DNA of 64,000 bases. It comes from Bimuria novae-zelandiae CBS 107.79. Taxonomy: Eukaryota; Ascomycota; Dothideomycetes; Pleosporales; Didymosphaeriaceae. The stretch is from assembly GCA_010015655.1 (NCBI GenBank), contig ML976668.1, positions 959,516-1,023,515 on the forward strand, read 5' to 3'. The translations under genes were made by a program, and so were the position numbers. This document shows positions 22,351-34,973 of this stretch, piece by piece; position 1 is the first letter of the stretch; each line of letters opens with the position of its first letter. The notes beneath the pieces were generated by a model that was given only the letters and a program-made list of their open reading frames with translations, made no database searches and was not told the origin of the DNA.

Positions 22351-25300
22351 TAAATAGTTATACTAGAGGACTACGTTGCTATATATATAATATACGTTTA
22401 ACAAGTCTAATCCAGTTCCTAGAAGCTTAATAGCATAGCGGATAATCTTTAAGTAGCAAAGACATAGAGTAATATTAAAAATAATAATAAGTCCACTATA
22501 AGTTAAGCGCTAAGGAGCGTATACCTTTATAGTAATAAATACTAGTATAGCTTGTGCTACTACCTTAATAAGGACTTTTACTTATAACTAAGTAGCTTTT
22601 AGGAAGATTCTGCTACGCGCTAGCGTATTAATTAAGCTTTATAAAATAAATTTAGTCTACTAGCACGCATCTAGAAGTTAGTTAATAAAATAAATAAGTA
22701 TTTTCTAAAGATAATACTAGCTACTATAACTTTATAAGACTAATAGATTCTTAACTTAGGTTCTAATACCTACGTTATTAACATAACTAATTAGATAGAC
22801 TAGGAACAGGAGTGCGTTAAAGACACTAGTATAATTATTAAAGTAGGTAAGCACTACTATACAATTAAGGCCTAAAGTAAAATAACTCTTATAATTAATA
22901 TATTAAATAGTATTACGCTAACCTTAATTACTTATATTACTTTAGTACCTAGCTTTATTATAAGCGTTGTTAGTCTTAGACGCTGTTATAATATTAGTGT
23001 TTACTTTAACTTAGGTTAAGATGCGCTGTATAATAAATATAGCGTTATTACTTACTTAAAGTACTATAAGAGCTACTAACTTATTAATATAGACTTCTTT
23101 TGTCGTCTAATAAAGTTATCCTTACTTATAATAGTAATTTAAACTTACTTATTAAAAGCACTAAAAATCTAAGAGATCTCTCTAATACTTACTTATAAGG
23201 TTTAGGCCTATCTAGGACGCAAGGTTATAGATTACCTAAATAATAATATTAAAGGAGTAATAGTAAAAGGGCCTGCTAATTAAGACTTTTATTAAATCTA
23301 TATAAAATTAAAGCTAATAGAGTAGATCTTTTATTACACGCTAAAGAACGCTATCTATCTCTTTTATTAAATCTTAATTAATCTTATCTAACTATAATAA
23401 TAGGGAAAGTCCTATTACAATAGTAATAAGTAAGATACTTAAACTATCTATTAATATTTGCGTTAGCACGAAGCAGAATCGTTTCTAATAAAATTAGAAG
23501 CTTAGCTAGGCCGCTAGCTATAAAATACTATATAATAAATCTAGCGTTAGTATAATTATAACGTAATTATAATTAAAATTAACGCTAAATATAGTATTAT
23601 TAATTTTATAAAGTACCGTTGCGGTAACTTAAGTACATAATTTAAGCTATACGCTCTAGATACTCCTACTTAAAATAAAAGTACTAAGATTACTAATAAG
23701 CTAATTATAACGAAGGCCTACGCCTTACGCCTTTACAATAACCTTCTAAAGTAATTAGTAAATAAGTTAATAAAGATAGTAGTATAACTATTTAATTAAA
23801 TACTATCTAAAGTCCTTAATTAGCGCACGCTATATAAGGTTATCTAAAGTAAAAAGCCTATAATAAGCTATTTTTAACTAATTAGTTATCGCGCGTACGT
23901 ACTTAATAAATATCTATTACGTAGAGTAAAGATAGCCTCGCGCGCCCTAATTAGCCATCTTATACGCTATAATAGTACTAATATTTTTTGTATTTAATTA
24001 TTAATAAAGGATCGCGTTATCCGTACGCAAGACGTGGTATTTAACACTTTTACTTTTTATAAAGGCTATAATAGCTATATAAATAACTTAATAATTAAGG
24101 AGGTTATTAAGTTGCTTAACGTCCCCGTGGCGTATAAGGATAACGATGTATTTATTAAGGAACTTATAATATTACGTTAGTAACGTCTCTATAGTAAGGC
24201 TAAATCTATAGTAATACTAACACTAACGCCTGCCATACAATCGTCTAAGCTATTAGTAGGGGGTAACACTAATAAATTATTAACCTCTTAACATTAATTT
24301 ACTTTTTATAACTCTATCGATACATTAGCTTCTTTTAATTAAACAGTAAATTATTTTATAGGGCGCTACTACGCTCGCAACTTTCGTCCTACGCCTATAA
24401 AATAAAAAGTTACTAATTAATTAGCTAATAAAATTAAAGGATATATACCTAATTAACATAGTAATAATACTTTATAGCATTAAAATTAAAATATTTTATA
24501 AAAGAATATGCTTAACACAAGGCGCGTTTAAAAGCTAATAAACTTAAGTAATTTATAGACTTACGCTATTTAATTAAGAGCTTAAAACGTTGCTAATTAT
24601 TTAAATATCTTTGCTATAATAATAATTACTAGTAATAGAAAGGCAGATAACTTTTAAATTTATTAAAGCTAATTACTACCTACCCTAAAGTATATTAGGT
24701 AACTAAAGTTATATCTATATAGCGCTAAATTCAAAAAAGTTGTTAAGCGCGAGTATTAAAAAGTCTAAAGTAAAAGCTACTTTTATAAGACCTTAACAAT
24801 ATATTAAACTACCTAGGCTAAAGGCATTAAGGTAATTCCGCTTATATAAGTATTTATATATAAGTTTAATAAGAATAGTTATTTTTATAAGTATATGGCT
24901 TAACTTATCGCACGCGGAGACCTGTAAGAGTAGTTTAATAATACTTATACTACTATTTTTATAGTCCGTACCTTTTAAGTAATTATTATAATTATTAACT
25001 ACTTTAGCTTAAAGCTAAAGTAATATAACGTACCTAACGCCTTTCTTAACCCTATACTTATTTAAAAGCTATACGCTAAGACTTCTAGTGTTTTTAAAGA
25101 AGTAGATAGTAATTTTCTAAAGGTGCTTTACGCTCTCTATAGCCTAAAAGATACTTTACTCTTATAGTATAATATATTTAGAGTAATAGTTAAGCTACTA
25201 AGGCTTAAGCGCGTCGAAGGTTTCCTGTGCTTATACATTAATAATTAGCTTATCTTATTTATATACGTTGACGATATAGTAATAGCGTATTACCTAATAA

Positions 25301-25659
25301 ATACTTATCTTTATTAAGACTTTAAGAATAAGTTAAAGGACTAATTTAGACTTAAGGTAATAAAAGACTTAGTCTAGTTCCTAGGCGTTTAAGTTATCCG
25401 CGATTACTAGAAAAAGAAGATCTAGCTTATTTAAGATATATATATTAATAAAATTTATAAGAAGTATAGTATATAGCTAATAATTTATAAAAAGCTTAAC
25501 TTTCTACTTAACGTTAACTCTCTTAATAAGTTAATTAAGGAGATAGACGTTTAACGTATAAAGCTATATTAAGAGCTTATTAGCTACTTGGCCTATATTA
25601 CTTACTAGACATAGCCTAATGTTACTTATAGCTACGTTGTCTTTGCTTACTATCTTATT

Positions 25660-26136
25660 TGTTACGATCCCGAAGGATAGCGCAGGAATGAATCTCTATA
25701 GTGGACGAGGTGTCCAGGAAGGGACGCAGGTCGCATGGCACGAGGGCCGTGGGGCAACACGCTGGACTAATGTATCACGTAACGACGCTCTGTCTTGGCG
25801 GACAGAGCGCCGACACACCAACGCTCTATAAGGGCCCACAGAGCGACTGCGCTCTGTGGGGAACGACAGAGCACCCAGGGACAAGGGAGGAAACAGACTG
25901 GTATATAGTGTGACGATTCTCCTATGTTGTTTCCCTCCTTGTAGTCAACTTATATATCTTCTGTGCGAGTACGTTCTCCTATATAGACTAATAGTTATCT
26001 TACTTTGTTATAAGATTAGATTATCTAGCCTCGCGCTAAGTGTCGCATCAACTTATACTACTAAATAATCTATAAAGTACTACGATACCTTACCGCCCTA
26101 ACCTAGATTAGAACAAGGTGTAAGAGCCTTATAACA
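25660..26136 (+). repeat. 5' LTR of chromovirus G
   Basis: 477 bp with one copy of a 56-bp block that is duplicated in the 3' LTR. It contains a perfect 11-bp hairpin (25835-25845 with 25850-25860, 4-base loop ACTG). Its end is more RIP-altered than the 3' LTR (for example TAGATTAGAACAAGG against CGGATCGGAACAAGG). Confidence 0.9.
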
Positions 26137-26179
26137 CTTTAACTACCCTACGGTATAATAGCAGGACCTAGTTCGACCA

Positions 26180-29100
26180 CCGCAGCTCCGGCACCTAAGG
26201 AAAAGACCCTAGAAGAGATAGTTATTAAATAAGCGGCTTAGATAGCCTAACTATAAGAAATTATCAACTAGATGAGCGAGAAGATGAGCTAATAGGAAAA
26301 TGCGAAATATTAACTAAAGGTCCCGAAGCCTGAACCCTATTCAGGAAAGGGTCACCCAGGAATATTCCTAACCTAGATAGAACTATTTATCCGTTACAAC
26401 CTAGAAAAGTTTAATACAGAACAAGATAAGATTCTAGTTACCTATATAAATATATAAGACAAGGCAGCCGCGTAGGCTAGACTAATAATTAATAATTTCC
26501 TCGAGAATAGCAAATTAGAGGATTGTAGTTTAAACGCTACTAAAGACGCCTTTAAGGACTAGGAGTCTTTTTGCAAGGCCGTAAAAGGAATGTTTAGCAC
26601 CATTAATAAAGGACATTAAGCCAAAATACGCCTCCAGCGCCTACGTTAGGAGAAATCGGCGGTACTTTATACACTAGAGTTTAAACAGATTATGGCAGAA
26701 CTTGAAGGATAGGGAGAAGCCCCACTTATAATTACCTACTACAATAGACTAAAAGAATTGGTTAAAGACGAATTAGTCTACTAAGGAAAAGTAGACGACC
26801 TAGAAAAACTTATTAATAATGTAATTAAAGCAGACAATTGCCTATATAAACGTAAGCTAGAAAAATAGCATGGTACTAGGCTACTTACTAGAAAAGAGAA
26901 TCGATCCAGGCCCGCAGGAAGAGACCAGGATAGAGATATTATTATAACTAATAAAGCCTGATAGTACAAAAGGAAGAATGGCAAGGGAAAATAGTTGTAC
27001 AGACTAAAGAAGAGTTATTAGGGTAAGAATAGCATTTTGCAAGAAGAATAAGAACGAAGGTTTAAAGATAAAGCCTGCCTCTAATGTAGTAAGCTAGGCT
27101 ACTTTGCTAAAGACTATAATAATTAGGAGACTAAGGTTAATACGACTAACCTCTTATAAGTGGCTATAGCCACCCTCACGCTGGTAGGAGCCGACGAATT
27201 AGATCTTACGCAGGAGATCCTAGAGCTAATAAAAGAGGAAGAGGAATAAAAGACCCTTCCTAAGTACTAGATCTTCTAAAGACTAGCTAACGACACCTAC
27301 TAGATGTGCAATAGTGCGCTACATTAATTGTCTTAGTGTGAGGTAAAAGTAATCGTCCAAGGGGCACACGCATGGGACGCCTACTGGCTAGCGAAGAAGT
27401 TACAGGGGCGCCTAAAGCAATACCTACGCCAGATCACGATACAGGAACGACATAAATACGCTAAGTGGTGGCAATGCACGCGCAAAGGATGCTAACAACA
27501 CTCTAAGGCTAGAGTTAAGGCCTCTTATTTTCTAGGAGGTTTAGAATACTATAAGTTAAAGCAGAGCTAGTGCAGCGTGCCTAACAACTGCCACGAATAC
27601 TTTCTAGCCTATTAGGCTAAGCATTATAAATAGAATAGCTAGCACTAATATTTCGATATTACCTGCGAAATATACAGGCAATAGAAGTTCGAGACAGGTT
27701 AGTTCCTTTAGGGCTTAAACCCTCGCGACACTAGCACGATAATAAGGAATACATAGCTAGGAAGAGACGCGGACTACTTGTTAATTAGGTAGAAATAATA
27801 TAACCTATAGTGCTTCGCACACTTAAGCCTATAGGAAGAGGCAGCCTCCTTAAATAGCTGTCTAGGGCATAGTGCATTAGCCTAGAATAAATGCCTTACT
27901 CTAAATTGCCCGCAACATGGGAATTAAGGAGTATATAAATCTAATAGGATTAGAGAGACTTACGCCCTGTATTAATAGTAATATAAGTAGTACTAAATTA
28001 AGGAAGTCTCTAAGCTATCTAAGGTCTAGGACTAAATTAAGGAAGCCGACGCCAGTTAGCCTAAAACCTTAGACAAAGGGTCTAATAATTTAAAAAACTA
28101 GATTATTACTAGGCAATAAGCCACACTAGTAATAGTGCAATTATTATAGCTTATTAAGTAGACACTCGCCAAGTTAAGAAGCGCTTAATTAAAGACATTA
28201 TAGTGCATAGATATCGTGTTATAGCACTAATTAACCTAGGGGTAGACGCGTGTCTAATCGCCCTGCGAGTAGTTAAGAAGTACGATATGCTATATTGTAA
28301 TAAGAAAACACCGCTACAAATAAGACTTGCGGACGGGACCTAATTATAAGAATATAGTAATAGTTAGCTACGCCTCGAGACGGCGCTGGTATAAGTTAAT
28401 ATAAAAGGCCTAGAGAGCCAACACGTCTTTACTATCGCGGAGATGGGAGACATCGAAGCTATCGTTAGATACGAATGGCTAGAACAACACAATCCACGAA
28501 TAGACTAGATTAAACGAACGATCCTTCCCTAGGACCTACTAGCGAAGGCTTAGGCAAGCCCTAGTGGGAGGGAAACTCCTTAACCTTAGGCGAGAAAAAG
28601 GAGTTAACTATCTAAGATATAAGAAATATTAGTATGCAAGATAGATAGGATCTTAAAGTAACACCTAAGACAGGTGCACTGTATATAGGTCCGGGAGACT
28701 AAGATAGTCCTAGATAACCCTAGTCTGCTAAAAGAATACAAGGAATTCGTAGACCTATTCGAGGAACACGACGAGACTGTCTTACCTAAATATAAGGAAT
28801 AGAATTACGAGATACCACTAGTAAAAGGAGCCAAGTTACGGCTAGAGCGCCTAAGGCCCCTCACATATAAGCAAGAAAAAGAGTTAAAAGAGCTAATCTA
28901 GAAGAACCTACGCTTAGGGAAATAGCGGCCTAGTTAGAGCCTTACGGCCTTCCCTATACTCTTTATTTATAAGAAAGACGATAGGCTGCGACTCTGTGTA
29001 GATTATAGATAGCTAAACGCCGTAACGATTAAAAATCGCTACCTATTACTACTAATAACGGAGCTTATAGATAGACTCCGAGGAGCTAAATACTTCACGA

Positions 29101-31690
29101 AATTCGACGTTCGGGATGGATTCTATAGGATTTAAATTGCGAAAGGGCACAAGTGGAAAACGGCGTTCCGCACACGATATAGCCTTTTCGAGTATATAGT
29201 TATGCCTATAGGGCTAACTAACGCACCAGCAACCTTCTAGGAATTAATTAATTAAGTACTATATAAATACTTGGACGTATTCTGCACGGCGTACCTCGAC
29301 GATATCTTAATATACTCACACGGAACCTTGGAAGAGCACAAAGGACATGTACGCAAAGTACTATAGAAGTTATAAAAGCATTAATTACTCCTACACCCTA
29401 AGAAGTGCGAGTTCCATGTTACTAAGACGGAATATTTGGGATTTGTGATATCCTAAGAAGGTGTTAAGATGGACCCAAAAAAGATCGCGATAATAAAAGA
29501 ATAGCTACTATTATAATTAGTAAAAGACATCTAGTCTTTCTTAGGCTTCACTAACTTCTATCGTAAATTTATTAGGAACTACTTAAAGGTCACCGCTCCA
29601 CTAATAGAACTTACAAAGATAGGAAAATGGCGACCTCTACAGGAAGCAGAGAAGGAAGCTTTCAAATAACTAAAGCGCCTATTCCTAACGGCACCCCTAC
29701 TATAGATATATAACCCAGAGCAACAATATCGCATCTACACAAACGCATTAGATTATGCGCTAGGGGCTGTCCTATTGTAAGAATGCAATAACGGTAAGTA
29801 GAGACCCGTCTTCTACTACGCACGCAAACTCTTAGGGGCAAAGCTTAACTACGAAATCTACGATAAGGAACTACTAGCTATTATTAACTATTTTAAGTAA
29901 TAGGAAGCGTAGCTTAAGGGAGCTAAATATTAGATAAAGGTGTTCTCTAATCACCTTAATCTAATACGCTTCACAACGACCAAGAAGCTCAATCGACAAT
30001 AGGCTAGATAGTCTAAATAGATGGCGGAATTCGACTTCCGCATTACGTATCTACTAGGAAACGCAAATACTGTGGTAGATGCACTTAGCAGACAATTGGA
30101 CCTCGTAGAAGAAGATAATAGAGGTAACCATGTCGCAATCTTAACCTACGCGAAGGACGGGACCCTTTACTATAATAAAATATAGCTCGCGCCAGCACTG
30201 GAGGTGCGACGCGTAGACTTTACCTATTATAGACTAGTTATGGATAGGATACAGGATTATAGTAGGCTTACAAACAAGGATTGCTAAGCGTATAACCTCT
30301 ACTAAGCCACGAAATTAACGGCACGGGACTATTAAAACTATATCTAGATTAGCGAGCAGATAGCTCCGCTACTAATTAAAAAACTATATAAGGATAGGGA
30401 TTAGGGATACCTAGGGATTGCCAAAACGACGCGTTGAATCGCGAACAAATATGCTATCCCTAGGCTACGCCAGGCAGTATAGAAGGTTTTAGGCAATTAC
30501 TTAGCCTGTTACTAGAACAAGCCTAAGAGACATAAGCCCTATAGCCTCTTACAGCTACTATAGCCACCCCTAAGACTATAGTTAAGCGTGACTATAGACT
30601 TTATCGTGAAGTTACTAGTATTACTAGCACTAGGGAACAAGGATCCCTATAACTTAATCTTAGTTATAATTTATTAACTTACTAAAGAGTCGAGGTTTGT
30701 GCTAATTAGGGAAACTATATTAGCAGAAGAACTAGCCTACGTAGTAGAACAAGCACTAATATTACAGGTTAGACAACCTAATAAGTTTATTATAGACAGG
30801 GCCAAGATATTCATATCGTTATACTAGACCACGTTTATAGCTAAATTAGGGATTAAGCACAAGCTCATGACGAGCTTCTATCCTAAAATAGATAGCTAAA
30901 CTAAGTAAATAAACTAAACATTAAAATAGTATCTCCGGATGTATGTAAATAAGCTTTAAAATAACTAGGTTAAGCTATTGCCAATAGCCTAGCTAGCATA
31001 CAATAGCGCAAGATCGGCGACTACAGGGTACTCGCCATATTACGCCAACCATGGATGTGAGCCAACGACTCACCGGGATCCATTAGACATCTAGAGCATT
31101 ACGAAGAACGCAGCCAATAAGGCTAAACTTATATAAGACCTATATAAAACACTACACGAGAACATCGCGCGACGTAATAAATAAACAGCGCAATAAGTAA
31201 ATAAGAAAAGGATTATAAAACTAACCTTTAAGAAGGGGGATAGAGTCCTCCTCTTATAAAAAAAATCTTAAGATAACGAGACTAAGCAAAAAACTAGATA
31301 ACTTTTAAAAAGGACTATTTAAAATCCAGGAAGTTAGAGGCCTAGTTAATTTTAAACTATAGTTACCTATAGATACACGTATACACCTAGTTTTCCACAA
31401 ATCGCTGCTGGAACCAGCACCACCGGACGCCGAACTAGAGACCTAACTCGAACTCGAGGACAAGGAGTACGAGGTCGAAGCAATCAGGGATCTACAAAAA
31501 ATCAGACGTCAGTACAGGTACCTAGTGAAATGGGAAGGATGGCCAGAGGACCACAATACATAGGAACCAGTACAAAACCTCACGAACTACAGGACAGCGC
31601 TAGAGAGGTTCCACGAGGAGCATCCAGAAGTCCCGCGGCCGGATCCGCAAGAAACTCAGAGAAGTCGAAGGGTACAGAGGGATTAAAGGA
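26180..31690 (+). pseudogene. Gag-pol polyprotein of chromovirus G
   Basis: A Ty3 polyprotein broken by TAG/TAA. The CCHC knuckle at about 27073-27117 reads CL*CSKLGYFAKDY, with the last Cys changed to Tyr. The protease site near 28227-28245 reads LINLGVDA, so the catalytic Asp is Asn. Reverse transcriptase (about 28830-29420) has [24 protein letters not shown] and an intact YLDD at 29292-29303. RNase H follows (FYYARKLLGAKLNYEIYDKE, near 29810-29870). Integrase lies at about 30270-31110 (VTIDFIVKLL near 30590, FIIDRAKIFIS near 30785). The chromodomain at about 31480-31620 (YRYLVKWEGWPEDHNT*E) marks it as a chromovirus. Confidence 0.9.
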
Positions 31691-31711
31691 AGCAAACAAA
31701 TCAGCCTATAA

Positions 31712-32080
31712 CTAGCCTACGGGCGGGGGCGATAAAACGATAGAAGGAGCGATCGTACCCCCAGGAATTAGCTCTAGGAGCCCCGCGGCACGTTCTAACT
31801 CTTCTAACTCCACAGTCAAGATAATATCTTTAAGCACACGCCTCCGCTCTTCTTTCTTAATCTTAAGAAGCTCCCGCTCCGCGCGGGCAAGTTCTTCTTA
31901 GGCCCGTAGAAAGGTAATACGAGCCTGCCTCTTACGCTGCTTAAGCTCGCGACGCTTTATATTTGTTAATATAAGGTCGTAACGAGCTTTTGCCTGAATA
32001 TAGAAAGCACAGAAACCTGTCTAAATCTCTACAATACACTTTAAACCCTTCTTCTTACAACGCCCATAAGGAGAAGGCAT
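31712..32080 (-). pseudogene. Antisense Cys-cluster/coiled-coil ORF of chromovirus G
   Basis: A 123-codon frame runs on the strand opposite to pol, tail to tail with it (pol ends about 31685, this stop codon at 31712-31714). It reads MPSPYGRCKKKGLKCIVEI, then a TAG, FCAFYIQAKARYDL, then a long basic and acidic helix (RRELKQRKRQARITFLRA, a TAA, EELARAERELLKIKKEERRR) and a Leu/Glu stretch VELEELERAAGLLELIPGG. Cys at residues 8, 15 and 24 with Tyr at 27 and 34 suggest an original five-Cys cluster with two Cys lost by G-to-A. Only two stops interrupt it, both of RIP type. The function is unknown; a small nucleic-acid-binding or dimerising protein is an inference. Confidence 0.7.
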
Positions 32081-32227
32081 CTCTACGTTCGTAGCAAGAA
32101 CAGTAGCTACACGATCGTGATGTCGCTACGTGGACGCAGGTTTCGAAGCTTTTAGCATAGTTAGGGAGGCTAGGGAAATCCGAGAGGATGACCACTTACG
32201 ACAAGGGCGGGGACGGGCGACCTTATA

Positions 32228-34353
32228 CCGTGCCTCGGCAGTCAGTGCAACACGTCAGTCAATGCAACACCCCACCATGCAACGTACCAACTTTCACGCG
32301 CCGCATCCCCACCAATATGGATCCAATCAAGGCAGCAATTACAGCAATCGAATCGCAAGAGCCAGGAGCATCTTTTTCATATAGAAAAATTACAAAAGAA
32401 TATGGTGTTGCACTTTCTACATTGACGCGCCGGCACCAAGGCGTCACGCAGGCGCGTGCAGATACCGACTCTACACGTCGAAATCTCAGCCCACAGCAAG
32501 AATCAGAGCTCCTACGATATATTAGAGGCCTTACTGAACGTGGCCTTCCTCCTACACGGCAAATGATACAAAGCTTTGCCTCTACTATAGCCAAAAAGGA
32601 GGTTAGCTTATCATGGGTTGATCGCTTTGTGAGGCGCCACCCTGAATCCTTGATATCACGATGGACGACCGGCATCGACAGCAATCGCCATAAAGCTGAT
32701 TCCCTAGGCAAATATGAGGACTACTTTCAGCTTCTACAGCAAAAGATTGGCCAGTATCAGATCGAGACTCAGCATATATACAATATGGACGAAAAAGGCT
32801 GCCTGCTCGGCATCACCTCCCGCTCAAAGAGGATCTTTGATAGACCTCTGTACGAGAGCAAGGCAGTAAGGCAAGCTATTCAGGATGGTAGCCGTGAATG
32901 GATATCGATCATCGCTTGCATATGCGCCGACGGATCTGCCCTAGATCCAGCTCTAATCTATCAGGCCACCTCTACAGATATACAATCAAGTTGGATAGAG
33001 GACCTTAACCCTTAACATTATCAAGTCTTTATCACTGTATCAGAATTTGGCTAGACAAATAATCAGATAGGCCTTGCATAGCTTTAACAGGTGTTTAATC
33101 GCCTTACAAAGTCAAAAGCTGGACGATTATATCGACTATTAATCCTTAATGGCCATGGATCTCACGTTACTATGGATTTTATCGACTTTTGCGATCGTAA
33201 TAAGATCCTGTTAGCTATCTATCCACCACATTCGACCCATACGCTACAGCCTCTAGATGTCTGCATGTTCAAGCCTCTATTAACAGCATATTCAAACGAG
33301 CTATCAGCCTTCTTACAAGATAGCCTAGGAATAGCCTCTATTGCTAAAAGGGACTTCTTTAGCTTATTCTAGAAGGCCTAGGTTAGTACTATAAGGCAGC
33401 TATTAATACTCTAGGCCTTTAAGGCTACTAGCCTATTACCTCTACATCTAGAAGTTATCCTTAAGCGGTTTAACAACGATCACGTACCTAAGCAAGAATT
33501 ATAAGAAAGCTTAATCTTAGTACTTAGCGCATTAGATTAGAGGAAAATCGATAGGCTTCTAAAAGCTTATATTAATATAGGGGCTAGTAATGTGGCTAAA
33601 AAGCTAAGTTAAACTATATACTTAATTTCTGCACGAGCACAGCTTGCAGAGCATGAAAATTAAGGCCTATAGAAGGCCCTAACTATCTAAAAGAAACGCT
33701 TAAAGCGAGGCAGGCCTCTACCTTTTAATTAGCCTTATAAGGATTAAGGGGGATTTATTTTTATGTCACCCTATTGCGTTTAGCGGGCACGTAATTATCT
33801 ACACGAAAAAGATACTAAAGCGCAGCAACTATAGCTTTAAAAACGTAAGTAAGTAAAGGCACGTCAGGCTAGCTAGTAGCTTAAAATAAGGCTACTCTAA
33901 GAGAGGCGTGTTACTTAAGCAGCTACTAGAGATACACGCGCAAAGCAGAGGGCAGATAAGGCTATAAAGTAATGCCTTAAGTAATAGGCCTGTAAGGCAC
34001 AAAGTTAACTTTAAAAACAGATTAAAATATCTAAATTAGTAAACAAGAAGGCTTTAAAGCCTCCTAGCAAGCCTACTAAGAAAAAACAGCCTTAGTGTGA
34101 GGCTATAGATGTTGATAAGGCCTTATCTATTGCATCCGCCTCACAGTCGCGCAGAGGCCGAATCATCAGAACACCAAGTAGATATCGATAATCTAAGTAG
34201 CTAGCAATTATCTACAGGCCTCAGAGACCCCAAATCCAGAAAATCTCGTGATAATATTGATTGTGGGTGGCTCAGCAGCTTCATGTTGCTGGCCGAGCGA
34301 TCTTGTTGGGGTGTTGCATTGACTGACGTGTTGCACTGACTGCCGAGGCACAG
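32228..34353 (+). mobile_element. Fot/pogo-type transposon nested in chromovirus G
   Basis: A 2126-bp element with terminal inverted repeats of about 47 bp (CYGTGCCTCGGCAGTCAGTG... from 32228 and inverted to 34353, one mismatch), flanked by TA at 32226-32227 and 34354-34355. The terminal repeats contain two near-identical 15-base subrepeats (CAGTCAGTGCAACAC and GTCAGTCAATGCAACAC). It encodes one DDD transposase in plus orientation and sits between the antisense ORF and the 3' LTR of G. Confidence 0.92.
32317..34200 (+). pseudogene. Pogo-family (HTH/CENP-B/DDE_1) transposase
   Basis: The start ATG at 32317 (MDPIKAAITAIESQ) is preferred over one at 32188 because the latter lies outside the element and reads through its terminal repeat. 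The order is an N-terminal psq-like HTH (SFSYRKITKEYGVALSTLTRR), a CENP-B HTH (WVDRFVRRHPESL), then the DDE domain: first Asp in YNMDEKG, second in LILNGHGSH where Asp is Asn, third in LQPLDVCMFKPL. The frame is open to 33012 and then holds many TAG/TAA; the same frame still reads a basic C-terminus SRRGRIIRTPSRYR near 34150-34188. Full length would be about 627 residues. Inactive. Confidence 0.88.
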
Positions 34354-34440
34354 TATAGGCGCTGCGGCGCTAACCCTAGGCAACGCCGCGACAACCGAAA
34401 CACAAAGATATTGGGACGATACCTTTAAGAGGGGGGATAG

Positions 34441-34973
34441 TGTTACGATCCCGAAGGATAGCGCAGGAATGAATCTCTATAGTAGACGAGGTGTCCAGGA
34501 AGGGACGCAGGTCGCACGGCACGAGGGCCGTAGGGCAACACGCCAGACTAATGTATCACGTGACGACGCTCTGTCTTGGCGGACAGAGCGCCGACATACT
34601 AAACGGGCGTATCACGTGATGACGCTCTGTCTTGGCGGACAGAGCGCTGACACACCGACGCTCTGTAAGGGCCCACAGAGCGACTGCGCTCTGTGGGGAA
34701 CGACAGAGCACCCAGGGACAAGGGAGGAAACAGACTAGTATATAGTGTGACGATTCTCCTATGTTGTTTCCCTCCTTGTAGTCAACTCACATATCTTCTG
34801 TGCGAGTACGTTCTCCTATACAGACTAATAGTTATTTTACTTTATTATAAGATTAGATTATCTAGCCTCGCGCTAAGTGTCGCATCAACTTATACTACTA
34901 AATAATCCGTAAAGCACCACGATACCTTACCGCCCTAACCCGGATCGGAACAAGGTGTGAGAGCCTCATAACA
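34441..34973 (+). repeat. 3' LTR of chromovirus G
   Basis: 533 bp; differs from the 5' LTR by a tandem copy of 56 bases (about 34555-34666) that contains CACGTGA and the hairpin arms CGCTCTGT/ACAGAGCG. The 11-bp hairpin is at 34672-34682 and 34687-34697. Confidence 0.92.

Larger units (their letters stand above)
25660..34973 (+). mobile_element. Ty3/gypsy chromovirus G, full length, nested in copia 1
   Basis: LTRs lie at 25660-26136 (477 bp) and 34441-34973 (533 bp), both starting TGTTACGATCCCGAAGG and ending ATAACA. The target duplication TTATT is at 25655-25659 and 34974-34978. The polypurine tract AAGAGGGGGGATAG is at 34427-34440. The interior holds gag with a zinc knuckle, protease, reverse transcriptase, RNase H, integrase and a C-terminal chromodomain, then a small antisense ORF and a nested pogo transposon. 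Stops are mostly TAG where Trp or Gln is expected, but the frame is far better kept than in D. Confidence 0.92.

Noticed and set aside
25619..25913. Short frames across the 5' LTR of G, repeated at 34469-34905
   Set aside because: They are LTR sequence present in both copies, with no coding features.
32188..32316. Upstream Met of the pogo transposase frame
   Set aside because: It starts outside the element and reads through the terminal inverted repeat; the Met at 32317 begins the family-like sequence.
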